From the NCBI GenBank assembly GCA_027592275.1, contig JAQCKF010000021.1, forward strand, positions 1-64,000: a DNA stretch of 64,000 nt, read 5' to 3'. The translations under genes and the position numbers were made by a program. The notes under the pieces are model-generated. The model did no database searches. It worked only from the letters and a program-made list of their open reading frames with translations, and had not been told where the DNA came from. Each line of letters starts with the position of its first letter. Within the stretch, counting starts at the first letter, position 1. The stretch comes from Pseudomonadota bacterium (GTDB lineage Bacteria; Pseudomonadota; Gammaproteobacteria; Pseudomonadales; Pseudohongiellaceae). This document shows, in pieces, positions 45,224 through 55,180 of this stretch.

Positions 45224-47356
45224 ATGCAGAAAATCGCACTTATCGGCAATCCCAATTGCGGGAAGACAACACTCTTCAACGTGCTTACCGGAGCCAACCA
45301 AAAAGTCGGCAATTGGCCGGGCGTAACTGTAGAGAAGAAATTTGGTTATTTTAAGCTCGAAGATGAGTCGATCGAGTTGGTCGACCTGCCCGGCATTTAT
45401 TCCTTAGAACAAGACTACAGCGGCATAGATGAGAAGATTGCCCAAGATTATTTGGAACAAAGCGATATAGGCCTGATTATCAACATCGTTGATGCGACCA
45501 ATCTCGAAAGAAGTCTGGTGCTGACACAGCAATTGATGGATCGCGGCATCTCGATGCTGCTTGTTATGAATATGCTCGATGTGGCGCAGCAACAAGGCAT
45601 CACCGTCAGCGCGAACAAACTGGCCGACAAACTCCAATTACCAGTGATTGAGATGATCGCTTCACGGAAACGTGGCATCGATGAGCTGCGTAGCGCACTG
45701 ATCAAAAAAATTAATAGCGCGCCAGAAATAGCTAGCAGTCAGACAGCGCAACAATCTTCTCCTAGTACTGCCACGACAGAAAAGTTACTTCAGCACTACC
45801 ATCAGTCACGCCAGCTCATCAATGGGGTTGTCGAAGTTTCACCTACTCATCATAGCCTGTCGGAACGTATCGACGCGGTAGTTATAAGTAGATGGCTAGG
45901 CATACCCTTCTTTCTATTAATGATCTACATGATTTTCACCATCGCTGTAAATTTTGGTGCCGTGTTCATAGATTTCTTCGATATATTGTTCGATGCAGTA
46001 CTGGTTGATGGAACGACTTGGCTGCTACGCGAAGTCTCCGCACATGAGGTTATAGTCACGCTACTTGCCCAAGGCGTCGGCGGTGGCATAACGCTGGTCG
46101 CAACGTTTATACCGGTCATTGGCTTTCTCTATCTCTGCCTCTCCGTGCTAGAAGACTCTGGTTACATGTCCCGTGCTGCCTTCGTAATCGATAGAGCGAT
46201 GAGCGGTATTGGCTTGCCCGGGAACGCCTTCGTGCCATTGATCGTCGGCTTCGGCTGTAACGTGCCTGCGGTAATGGCAGCCCGAAGCCTGGGAAGAGAC
46301 AGCGACCGCTTGATGACAATCGCTATGGCTCCATTCATGAGTTGTGGTGCACGACTGACCGTCTACGCGCTCTTCGCCGCCGCATTCTTTCAGGAGAATG
46401 GGCAGAACATCGTGTTCGGCCTATACCTGTTAGGCATTGCACTAGCGATTTTTACCGGCTGGATATTTCGCAAACAACTCTTTACCGATGAGATAACACC
46501 TTCGTTTCAAGAAATGCCTGCCTATCATGTTCCAATCGTCCGCAATATTCTGCTCACCACTTGGTTTCGGTTGAAGTCTTTCATTCTTCGCGCGGGAAAG
46601 ACGATCGTAGTCGTGGTAATTGGGTTGAGCTTTCTGAACTCCATAAGCACAGACTTATCTTTTGGCAATGAAGATTCTGAAAACTCTGTGCTTAGTGTAA
46701 TAGGAAAGTCGATTACCCCTGCATTCGCGCCACTAGGCATCGAAGAAGACAATTGGCCAGCAACAGTAGGCCTATTTACCGGTATGTTTGCTAAAGAGGC
46801 GATCGTTGGAACTCTCGACGCACTCTATAGCGAATCAAACGCGGATGCATATGATGGCTCACCGCCCGACCTCGTCGCTGCTGTTGGCGAGGCGTTCTCC
46901 TCGATTGGCACAGAGCTAGTAGCGTTGAGCTCGAGCCTAACCGACCCCTTGGGCATATCAATTGGCGATGTCAGCGATCTCGATGCAGTAGCCGACGAAC
47001 AGGAAATTGAATCCTCGACGCTTACCAATATGGCCGCTCTCTTTTCCGGCCCATTTGCCGCATTCTGCTATCTGGTTTTTATCTTACTCTATGCTCCCTG
47101 CGTAGCCGTGCTCGGCGCGATTACTAAAGAGGCGGGCTGGCACTGGATGTTGTTGGTGTTCGGCTGGAGCACTGGCCTGGCCTACATCACCGCTACGGTT
47201 ATTTATCAGATTGGCACTTTCTCAGTAAACCCCCTATTCTCCTCGATATGGATAGTGAGCATGCTTACCATCTTGGTTGTCTTCATTCTTAACCTGAAGA
47301 GACTCTCGAGCAAGATGGTGCCCAAGAATCTCATCCCGGCTGTGCAGATAGTTTAG
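45224..47356 (+). CDS. feoB: Ferrous iron transporter FeoB
   Basis: 710 residues. Cytosolic G domain with G1 GNPNCGKT (residues 8-15), G3 DLPG and G4 VMNMLD, a helical spacer, and about nine to ten membrane helices with two gating repeats (GFGCNVPAVMAARSL and LYAPCVAVLGAITKEAG). FeoC is not found after it. Moves Fe2+ across the inner membrane in low-oxygen conditions. Confidence 0.96.
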   Translation: MQKIALIGNPNCGKTTLFNVLTGANQKVGNWPGVTVEKKFGYFKLEDESIELVDLPGIYSLEQDYSGIDEKIAQDYLEQSDIGLIINIVDATNLERSLVLTQQLMDRGISMLLVMNMLDVAQQQGITVSANKLADKLQLPVIEMIASRKRGIDELRSALIKKINSAPEIASSQTAQQSSPSTATTEKLLQHYHQSRQLINGVVEVSPTHHSLSERIDAVVISRWLGIPFFLLMIYMIFTIAVNFGAVFIDFFDILFDAVLVDGTTWLLREVSAHEVIVTLLAQGVGGGITLVATFIPVIGFLYLCLSVLEDSGYMSRAAFVIDRAMSGIGLPGNAFVPLIVGFGCNVPAVMAARSLGRDSDRLMTIAMAPFMSCGARLTVYALFAAAFFQENGQNIVFGLYLLGIALAIFTGWIFRKQLFTDEITPSFQEMPAYHVPIVRNILLTTWFRLKSFILRAGKTIVVVVIGLSFLNSISTDLSFGNEDSENSVLSVIGKSITPAFAPLGIEEDNWPATVGLFTGMFAKEAIVGTLDALYSESNADAYDGSPPDLVAAVGEAFSSIGTELVALSSSLTDPLGISIGDVSDLDAVADEQEIESSTLTNMAALFSGPFAAFCYLVFILLYAPCVAVLGAITKEAGWHWMLLVFGWSTGLAYITATVIYQIGTFSVNPLFSSIWIVSMLTILVVFILNLKRLSSKMVPKNLIPAVQIV

Positions 47357-47366
47357 GAGAAAGAGC

Positions 47367-49298
47367 TTGCAGGACTCAGTGCAACAGGTTGCCCGACTCC
47401 CTGTCCAGAAGTTTCTCGTGCTCGGGATTGCGCTGCTTCTACTAATCAAGATTTTTCTAGCTACCGCTCTCGACTTATACAGCGACGAAGTTTTTTACTG
47501 GCAGGCATCGGCGAATCCTGCCATCGCATACAGCGACCTGCCCTTCATGACAGCACTGCTTATCGGTTTAGGTTCTGCTTTGGATTCATACAACACTCTC
47601 GCGGCACGAAGCTTATTTGTCTTAATCGGAAGTTCCCTGCCGCTGCTCGTCTACTGGATTGCCAAGCCAATCACAAACCCGACGCAGGCCGTAGAGTCAG
47701 CGGCGTTAAGTTTGTGCCTACCGCTTGCAGGTTTCCTTGGTCTTCTAGCTGTGCCAGACGTTCCTCTGATTTTCTTTGGTCTCTTGGCAATCGGCTTTTT
47801 CGAGCGAGCGCTGCGCACAGATCAATTATTGTACTGGGCTCTTACCGGTTCGTTTGTAGCGCTAGGTCTGTGCACACACTACCGTTTCTTCCTCTATCCA
47901 GCAGGGGCTATACTTTTCCTGACGTGCTTTTCTAAGGCGCAAAGCCAATGGAAGAATCCGCGGCTATGGTTGTGCATCCTTATTGCGTGTGTTGGATTGA
48001 TACCCATCCTCTGGTTCAATCTAAGTAACCAACTGAGTAGCGCGAGTTTTTACTTCGTAGATAGACACCCCTGGGAATTTCAGGCTTCCGGTCTGCTACA
48101 CCTGTTTAAGCAAGCAGGCTTGGTTACGCCTGGGCTGTATCTATTATTCGCCTACACGATATACCTGATGTACCAGAAGGCTAATCACGGCGATCGCAGT
48201 GCCGCACTACTACTCAGTTTTTCGCTGGTCAATATTCTAGTCTATTTGCTGCTTGCTCCGTGGACGGATGCGACCAGTACGTCTATTCACTGGCCTCTTT
48301 CCGGATACTTCCCCCTGCTCATTTACGCACCCATTGCTCTAGGCAGCGCTGCGGGCTTACTCGCTGCATATTTTACTGCAGTTACGGCTCATCGGCTCGT
48401 CATCGCCATACCAGTTATCGGCTTTCTTGGCACTCTAACGGCTCTGCTGGGTGTCGGTTCTCAAGCTTTTCAATTACAGCTCCAACCGCTTATTGGAGCA
48501 GGTGTACTATCTAACAAAATGGCCGGCTGGACACAGTTTAGCAGCCATGTAGATGAACTTTTGCAACGCGAATTTGCAGAATCACCGCTGCTGTTGACCG
48601 ATAACTACTACACGCTCGCACAGGTCGAATTTGCCGGACTAACCCGTCAGGGGTTTACACTTGATGAGGAAAAAGCAGTCCGTGATGGTCGTATCACCCA
48701 ATACCAACTCTGGCAGAAGGACAGAGTTGGCTTAGAGCCTGTTACAGCGAGCGAATATCTATTTATTGCAGAAGACAGCACATTGGACACAGCGGCAAAG
48801 CACGACCTGCTCTCGGGCCTGTGTGCCAGAACTGAAAGACTGACTCACCTCGGTGAATTGAATCTATTCAATGGTGACAAACGATTTAGTTTTTATCGAG
48901 GAGTTGCACTGCACAGCACTGATAGTCTCGAGAAAATACAGACATCCGCCTGCCCATTCCCCGCCATTGCTTGGATTGATACTCCCCCGCGAGGCGCCGA
49001 GTTAAGCGGGATAGTCAATGTGAATGGATGGGCGTTCAATGAGGACATCGGCATTGAAAGCATCACGCTACTCATCGATAGCGAAGCCATAGGCCGAGTC
49101 GATTATGGAGGAAGCCGCCCAGATGTTGTCGAAGTCATGCAGGTACGAAGCGACCCCAACAGCCCCAACATCGGCTATGACTATAGCTTCGATAGCAATC
49201 AATTTGGCAACGGTTCTCATCAATTAGAGATCGAGATAAGAAACCATCTGGGAATCACACAGCGCTTCGGCGAGCGTGTGATTGAAGTGAATAATTAA
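47367..49298 (+). CDS. Membrane GT39/ArnT-like glycosyltransferase with an Ig-like tail
   Basis: About 640 residues. N-terminal two thirds: around ten helices of the GT-C fold with DLYSDEVFYWQAS (catalytic Asp-Glu, as in the GT39/83 family) and polyprenyl-sugar-using features. C-terminal 90 residues form a beta domain with PPRGAELSGIVNVNGWAFNEDIGIESITLLIDS, an Ig-like or carbohydrate-binding fold fused to it. The start is TTG at 47367, preceded by TAGGAG with good spacing; it begins 11 bases after feoB and may be in its operon. Transfers an unknown sugar from a lipid carrier. Confidence 0.85.
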   Translation: MQDSVQQVARLPVQKFLVLGIALLLLIKIFLATALDLYSDEVFYWQASANPAIAYSDLPFMTALLIGLGSALDSYNTLAARSLFVLIGSSLPLLVYWIAKPITNPTQAVESAALSLCLPLAGFLGLLAVPDVPLIFFGLLAIGFFERALRTDQLLYWALTGSFVALGLCTHYRFFLYPAGAILFLTCFSKAQSQWKNPRLWLCILIACVGLIPILWFNLSNQLSSASFYFVDRHPWEFQASGLLHLFKQAGLVTPGLYLLFAYTIYLMYQKANHGDRSAALLLSFSLVNILVYLLLAPWTDATSTSIHWPLSGYFPLLIYAPIALGSAAGLLAAYFTAVTAHRLVIAIPVIGFLGTLTALLGVGSQAFQLQLQPLIGAGVLSNKMAGWTQFSSHVDELLQREFAESPLLLTDNYYTLAQVEFAGLTRQGFTLDEEKAVRDGRITQYQLWQKDRVGLEPVTASEYLFIAEDSTLDTAAKHDLLSGLCARTERLTHLGELNLFNGDKRFSFYRGVALHSTDSLEKIQTSACPFPAIAWIDTPPRGAELSGIVNVNGWAFNEDIGIESITLLIDSEAIGRVDYGGSRPDVVEVMQVRSDPNSPNIGYDYSFDSNQFGNGSHQLEIEIRNHLGITQRFGERVIEVNN

Positions 49299-49308
49299 CG
49301 CGCACTAG

Positions 49309-50298
49309 CTAATAGGGTCTTAGCACTTCTACAGCAATCTTCCATTCGTTGCTTGCAGTGAAGCGCCACCATCGCATATAGCTAGTTCGAAAACTCTGTT
49401 GTGAATCATCCTCTAGGGTTTCCATAGTTCCGTAGGTATAACCTACTTCCTTGGATGCAGACAGAAACCCTCCTATGTGAGTGAGACTAATCTGATTCGT
49501 AGTTGATAATTGATTATCTAAGAATGCGCCATAAACTGAGCTTGCCGAATCGGCTCCTACAGCAGGAGCCATACCTGGCAGATAGACACGTGTATTTTCC
49601 AATCCGTAGCGTAATAGCGCGCGCTGCCCTCCGCGAAAATTTATTGATTGCCCAAATAAATTGTCTCGATCGATAAGCAACTGCATGTTGTTAGTTTCTG
49701 CCATCGCCATGACAGGATGAGCGGTTTCTTCCAGCACCGGCCTAGTGTCATCAAAATTTGGTTCAACTTCCAAACTCAAAAAGCCTGGAATACCGGCCAC
49801 AATATCTGCCATTAATACCCAGCGGCCCTCTTGTCTTTGCCAAATCGAAATAAGGTGTCCGAATTGACCAGTCGGTTCATCCGCCAGAAAATTCAACGGA
49901 CCTGCCGTCAGCCCAAGATCCCCAGCACGGGCAACATCCACATAGTGTGCCTCCCAACTAATCTCATTCGCGGTGTTCTGGAAGATTTCAGAACTGTACA
50001 GTTCGAGGGCGTCAACTGGACCGTCCCGGAAGACCGTAGATCCCTGCCCTAGGAATTCGAGAAACGCACCGGTTCTGCCAATCTCAGCGGAGCGATCAGC
50101 AAAGCCCTGATCAGCGGCCATCAACTCTAACCAGTGCTGATATTGGCTCACCTCTTGATCTTGCTGAGACAACTGAACCGAACCCTGATCCTGCGCCTCT
50201 GACGTTATGAATTGAAAACCAAGAAGCAGCAGTAGTAATAGCCGCTTACTCCAGCCTACATACCTTAGTACACTAATTTTTTCTTCGGTCATGAGCAT
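49309..50298 (-). CDS. Secreted protein with two NTF2-like domains
   Basis: 329 residues. Signal peptide ends SEAQ. Two cone-shaped SnoaL/DUF4440-type repeats are visible: ISWEAHYVDVARAGDLGLTAGP with LISIWQRQEGRWVLMADIVAG (about 115-180), and EVGYTYGTMETLEDD with SYMRWWRFTASNEWKIAVEVL near the C-terminus. NTF2-like domains often bind small hydrophobic molecules; no catalytic residues are identifiable. Convergent with the glycosyltransferase gene. Function unknown. Confidence 0.75.
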   Translation of the reverse strand: MLMTEEKISVLRYVGWSKRLLLLLLLGFQFITSEAQDQGSVQLSQQDQEVSQYQHWLELMAADQGFADRSAEIGRTGAFLEFLGQGSTVFRDGPVDALELYSSEIFQNTANEISWEAHYVDVARAGDLGLTAGPLNFLADEPTGQFGHLISIWQRQEGRWVLMADIVAGIPGFLSLEVEPNFDDTRPVLEETAHPVMAMAETNNMQLLIDRDNLFGQSINFRGGQRALLRYGLENTRVYLPGMAPAVGADSASSVYGAFLDNQLSTTNQISLTHIGGFLSASKEVGYTYGTMETLEDDSQQSFRTSYMRWWRFTASNEWKIAVEVLRPY

Positions 50299-50553
50299 GA
50301 GTCAATAGTAGTACTATTTTTATCGCGGAACTAGCCTAAATTAGCCGCGAGGCAGCGGCTAAGCCGCGTCAGCACTAGATTGCAGCAAATAGATTTACAC
50401 TCGAAACCGCGTCATACAGAGTTCTGTATTAGCGCTATTGATTGTTCTGGGAGTGATGAGCCGCTAGAATTGACCTGCTCTGGCAGTAGAGCAACTCGCA
50501 GTATCACTAGCATTGATATTATTCAGCCAAACAACCGTCGCCGAAACTCAATT

Positions 50554-53055
50554 GTGCAAAGAAAAACACTAAATTTAGGCTTTAAAAAAGCCCTGCTGGC
50601 AATTAGCGTTTTGCTTTGCATGAGCCTGATCCATGCTGACACAGTGCTTGTGGACAGGCAGACAGAGTTTCTGGCTCTTGCCGATGCTGTCGACTACTAC
50701 GAAGACAGCTCTGAAGCTTTGACCATCGATGACGTGTTAGCTCCCAATTTTGGCGTAAACTTCATAGCTCACGATGAAGACACCCTACACTTTGGCATCA
50801 CCAGCTCTGCCTACTGGATTCGATTCGATCTCGATTGGTCGGCACTCGAACACTCTGAAAGTAAGATACTAGAATTTGGACCACCGAAACTTGTTGCCGG
50901 CTTTATTAGGGGCGGTATTGAAGTGTTCATCGTTGATGATGACGGCGAGCTTATTTCACAATATACGCTGGGCACGCAAGAAACCCCGAACGCGATAAAA
51001 ACACTTAATCGGGGGTTCGCACTAAAGATAAACGAAATGTATGGCGAGCATTTCTATCTAAGAGTAACGAGCGCACGTCCGCTGAGATTGCCGATATCGC
51101 TCTGGAGTGAGAAAGCGTTTCTTGAGCAATCAATTAGCTCCGATTCGGGCCTTGGATTGCAGTACGGCATTCTGCTCGCCATGATTCTCTACAATCTATT
51201 CCTTTACTTTACGATTCGCGAGAGCAGCTATCTCTTTTATGTGATTACTATAGCGAGCCAAGTCACCTTTCTTTTCTTAGACTCCAAGCATTTACGTTAT
51301 CTACTCGATGAGCTTTACATGGGAAGTTGGTGGGTAAATATGTCCGAGAGGATGATCTATCCACTGGTGGTAGTAACTACATTGCTGTTTCAACGCTCAT
51401 TATTGCGAATTTGGGAATACAATCTTAAGCTGGATATGGTCGTCAAAGTTATGCTCGGCGGCTTTGGGATAGTCGTGCTGCTGACATTCCTACCGAACGA
51501 AAAAGCATTCCAGTATCTGTTTATTACCTTGTTAATCCTTGCGATCCCACTTGCTTTCTATAACAACATCGACGCTATTCGCAGAGGAAATTTGACTGCG
51601 GCAGTGCACATGGCTGCAATGGGTGTATTCCTAGCAGGCACAGTCATTTTGATGATGCTGCAGTTGTGGCCTGGATTCCCAAACAATGCCTTCACTAACA
51701 ACGCCTACAATGCAGGCTTAATCATACAGTCCCTGCTCCTCTCTCTGAGCCTGACAACACAATACAATCAAATCAAGCAAGAGAAGGAAGATGCTCAAAG
51801 ACAAGCTATAGATAATTTAGTTAAGTCTGAAAAAATCAAAGATGACTTGCTCGCCAATGTCTCACACGAACTTCGAACGCCGCTCTATGGCATCAACGGC
51901 TTAGCCGAAATCGCCCTAACAGAATTCAGATCGAATAAGAACAATGCCGAATTGATCACCCAAAACCTGGAGCTAATCCAAGCAAGCGGTGACCGACTAA
52001 CTAAATTAGTTAACGACTTGCTCGACTTCTCCAGCGCGAAAGAACAGGCTGCCTATATTAAGTTTCGGCCGGTGGACCTGAATAGCATCGCAACTTTGGT
52101 AGTCGCTATATGCAAGCCAATAGTTGGAGAGAAAAACCTCGATCTAAGAGTTGAAATAGCCCCTGACCTCCCGCTGGTAGCTGGCGACGAAGACAGGCTG
52201 CAGCAGATTCTGGTAAACCTCACCTCTAACGCCGTTAAGTTCACCTACTCCGGCGAGGTAGTGATCTCAGCGGAGCTTACATCCGAATACAATGTGACCA
52301 TTAAAGTCCGCGATACCGGTATCGGCATACATAAAACCGACCATGACACCATCTTCAAGACATTCGAAAAACTACCATCACAGCATTTAAATGCATCTGG
52401 CATCGGTTTGGGCCTACCGCTAGCGAAGAGCATGGTTGAGTTGCATCGCAGTGAGCTTAAAGTAGAAAGCGAATTGGACTTGGGCTCAACTTTTAGTTTC
52501 GATTTACGCGTTTCACTGGATCAGACCCGGGCAGTCAAAAAAGCAAGCATCCACAACAAAATGATTCGGCGCGCGGATTATCTTCAGCAAGCCAACAAAG
52601 AGACAGAAGTTCCAAAATTACGCAACGAACAAGACATTACAATACTTGTAGTAGACGATGACGAGATAAATCGCGTGGTAATGGGTCAACAGTTGGATGA
52701 ATACAATGTCATCAAATGCTCGAATGGACTCGATGCACTGACTGCAGTCGAAGGAGAGAAGCCGGATTTAATATTGCTAGATTTGATGATGCCAGGCTTG
52801 AATGGGTATGAGGTCTGTCAGAAGCTAAGACAGAAATATAGCCAAATAGACTTGCCGATAATTTTGGTTACCGCGAAAAACCATTTAGAAGACCTCACGC
52901 AAGGCTTCAAGACAGGCGCTAACGACTACCTAGCAAAGCCATTCCACAATGAAGAGCTGCGCTCCAGAGTGGAAAACCAACTTCGACTCAGCTTGCTGCA
53001 TCGAGTCAGTGAAGACAATCTGCGCATGCGAGTCCTATGCGAAGGCGGACTCTGA
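50554..53055 (+). CDS. 7TMR-DISM hybrid histidine kinase, N-terminal part (frameshifted)
   Basis: The open frame starts at TTG 50380, but GTG 50554 gives a signal peptide (QRKTLNLGFKKALLAISVLLCMSL), so I take that start, with weak support. Domains: periplasmic DISM sensor, seven helices, HisKA with NVSHELRTPL (His codon 51865-51867), HATPase with LTSNAVKFTYSG and GIGLGLPLAKS, then a receiver with acceptor Asp in LILLDLMMPG (codon 52780-52782). The frame breaks at 53030-53034 (CGAGTCC, where CGAGAGTCC would restore it), so the PAS domain after it is read in another frame. A two-base loss is the simplest cause. Confidence 0.8.
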   Translation: MQRKTLNLGFKKALLAISVLLCMSLIHADTVLVDRQTEFLALADAVDYYEDSSEALTIDDVLAPNFGVNFIAHDEDTLHFGITSSAYWIRFDLDWSALEHSESKILEFGPPKLVAGFIRGGIEVFIVDDDGELISQYTLGTQETPNAIKTLNRGFALKINEMYGEHFYLRVTSARPLRLPISLWSEKAFLEQSISSDSGLGLQYGILLAMILYNLFLYFTIRESSYLFYVITIASQVTFLFLDSKHLRYLLDELYMGSWWVNMSERMIYPLVVVTTLLFQRSLLRIWEYNLKLDMVVKVMLGGFGIVVLLTFLPNEKAFQYLFITLLILAIPLAFYNNIDAIRRGNLTAAVHMAAMGVFLAGTVILMMLQLWPGFPNNAFTNNAYNAGLIIQSLLLSLSLTTQYNQIKQEKEDAQRQAIDNLVKSEKIKDDLLANVSHELRTPLYGINGLAEIALTEFRSNKNNAELITQNLELIQASGDRLTKLVNDLLDFSSAKEQAAYIKFRPVDLNSIATLVVAICKPIVGEKNLDLRVEIAPDLPLVAGDEDRLQQILVNLTSNAVKFTYSGEVVISAELTSEYNVTIKVRDTGIGIHKTDHDTIFKTFEKLPSQHLNASGIGLGLPLAKSMVELHRSELKVESELDLGSTFSFDLRVSLDQTRAVKKASIHNKMIRRADYLQQANKETEVPKLRNEQDITILVVDDDEINRVVMGQQLDEYNVIKCSNGLDALTAVEGEKPDLILLDLMMPGLNGYEVCQKLRQKYSQIDLPIILVTAKNHLEDLTQGFKTGANDYLAKPFHNEELRSRVENQLRLSLLHRVSEDNLRMRVLCEGGL

Positions 53056-54004
53056 ATTGCGCAGCTCGCGCTTTAGATTGCAGCAGGTACTGGAGTCGAT
53101 CAACACTGGCTTTATTGCTTTCGAACTATCAGGAAAAATATTCAGTCTCAATCAGCGAGCAGCTGAGCTACTCGGCACTGATCGTGACGCCGTTTTAGAC
53201 AAGGACATACACACACTATTTTCAGATTCAGAAACGAACAATGAAATCTTGAGTGCTCTTCAGAGCTGGGAAGGAGGCGAAGATAGTGAAGGACGACAAG
53301 AGACGCTGCCAAATCATGCTGCTAGCTTAAGCATCAATGTGGAAGTTATCTTCCCCTATAGCAGTTCAAACAAGTCTTCCTCCAACGCAGTTCAATTCAA
53401 CAGCAAGTTAAACCTTTTTGGCAGCGATGAGGGTACAGGTGTACTTTTTCTAGAAGACACCGAGCCATTGAAATCGCTAGCTAGCAATAAAGTCATAAAC
53501 GACACCGTTGAACTGGTCAGCTTCCTAGGACAAGCACAGCAGAATATACGCCGTATTGGCACTCGCTTGAGCGTACTCACACCAACTGAGATAACCGAAC
53601 ACCCCGCTTTGCTAGACAAGTTAACTGGCATCGAAGATCTGATTAACTTTATCGATGAGCAACTTCCAAACGTTAGCAGCGAGGGAGAATATCGTCAGCA
53701 GCTGGTCAATCTCATGCGCTCCGCCCTCCATACTTGGGAAGTGACGACACAGAAGTCAAAGATTGAACTCGCTGAAGAAAGCAATATATGGGCTGTAAGT
53801 ATTGACGATGGCCGATTGAGAACACGGACCTTCGATCGCTACCTCAGAATTGAACAGCTACCGAAAATCTCACGTTGGCGGGAGGTTGTAAGAACCGCCT
53901 ACTTCGTTCTGTCAAATCCAGCGATAGAACCCGAAACTCGGATCTCTCTAGAGTCTGAACTAGTGAAGACCAAGTCAATCCTGAAGAAAGCAGCAATTAT
54001 TTGA
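53030..54004 (+). pseudogene. C-terminal part of the hybrid kinase, cut off by the frameshift
   Basis: In the shifted frame this continues at ESYAKADSELRSSRFRLQQVLESINTGF, a helical linker entering a PAS domain (about 53090-53250, with FELSGKIFSLNQRAAELLG), followed by about 200 residues with DDGRLRTRTFDRYLRIEQLPKISRWREVVRTAYFVL at the end. There is no plausible independent start with a ribosome site near the fusion point, so it is best read as the rest of one protein of about 1,160-1,220 residues. A sequencing error at one spot is the alternative. Confidence 0.7.
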
Positions 54005-54185
54005 TACTAATCGCTGCTGCAAAAGTTAGTCTTCAGCATTCCCTTAACAGCACATATTAGTTACTCTTGCAGCACGAAACTGCGCAGGAATTTATTTACA
54101 CGATATTGGCGGCTTACTTGAAAGTTTTATCTGTTAACGCGATCTCTTTAAGGCTGACACTCCAGACTCAAATTCTGCGATCACT

Positions 54186-55049
54186 ATGTATATACAACAT
54201 TTTGGCCTAGCCCATTATCCATTTACGTTGACTCCAAATACTCGGTACTTCTTGAAGTTGCCTAGCCACCAGCGCGCGTTTGATTTCGTGGTCGAGGCGC
54301 TTCAAGGTGAAAGTAGTTTTACGAAAATTACAGGTGAGGTAGGAACTGGCGAGACTATGCTCTGTCGAATGATATTGTCCGCACTCGACGCACTTGAGAA
54401 CAGATACGTAACTGCCTTTATTCCCATCCCGGTCTTGGACGAAGAAAGCATCATTCATGCAATCGCCGACGAATTAAAACTCAGTTTCGATCCTACTGCG
54501 AGTTACTACGAGCTTTTAAAGGTAATCGGCGAAGAACTAATTCGCTTGTCTGCACGGGGAATGACCGCGGTATTGTTCATAGACGAAGCTCAGGCGATGA
54601 CAGAGGAATCTCTAGAAGCAATTCGCCTCTTAACTACAATCGAAAAAGACTCCGACGGCCCCATACCACTGCAAATAATTCTCTTTGGCCAACTGGAATT
54701 AGATGAGCTGTTGCAGCGACCAGCATTACACGAATTGAATCGTCACTTAAGCGTATCTTATCAGTTAGCCAGCCTAGATAGAGGTGACATTGAAGCCTAC
54801 CTAGATTATCGACTAATCAAAGCAGGATACAGTGGCTCGAACCTGTTTACTGAAAAAGCCATTGATCTACTTTTTAATGGTTCGAATGGGATACCAAGGC
54901 TCATCAATATTCTTGCCCACAAGGCTCTGATGATAGCCTTTAGAAAAGGTGATCGTATTTTGACTGACAAACACATTGAACTTGCCGTAGCAGACACGGA
55001 ATCCGCACAGCAGCACAAGCTGGGGGATCGCCGCCTCTTCTCAACTTAG
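54186..55049 (+). CDS. MshM/ExeA-like AAA ATPase with a mutated Walker A
   Basis: 287 residues, of the ExeA/MshM family that assists pilus or type II secretion assembly. Features: MYIQHFGLAHYPFTLTPNTRYFLKLPSHQRAFD at the N-terminus, Walker B VLFIDEAQAM, sensor region QIILFGQLELDELL and C-terminal GIPRLINILAHKALMIAF. The Walker A reads GEVGTGET where GEVGTGKT is expected: codon 56 is GAG (Glu) instead of AAG (Lys). That change normally abolishes ATP binding. No other msh or pilus gene is nearby, so it is an orphan. Confidence 0.85.
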   Translation: MYIQHFGLAHYPFTLTPNTRYFLKLPSHQRAFDFVVEALQGESSFTKITGEVGTGETMLCRMILSALDALENRYVTAFIPIPVLDEESIIHAIADELKLSFDPTASYYELLKVIGEELIRLSARGMTAVLFIDEAQAMTEESLEAIRLLTTIEKDSDGPIPLQIILFGQLELDELLQRPALHELNRHLSVSYQLASLDRGDIEAYLDYRLIKAGYSGSNLFTEKAIDLLFNGSNGIPRLINILAHKALMIAFRKGDRILTDKHIELAVADTESAQQHKLGDRRLFST

Positions 55050-55180
55050 TGCTAGACTTGATCGCTGAGATTTCACCCCAATAGTTACTCTATACACTAC
55101 CTGTAGCAGTGCCCAATTAGTTGAATCAAAGCACGCAAACCTTATAATCCCCCATCTTTACATGATCTGGAAACTAGACT

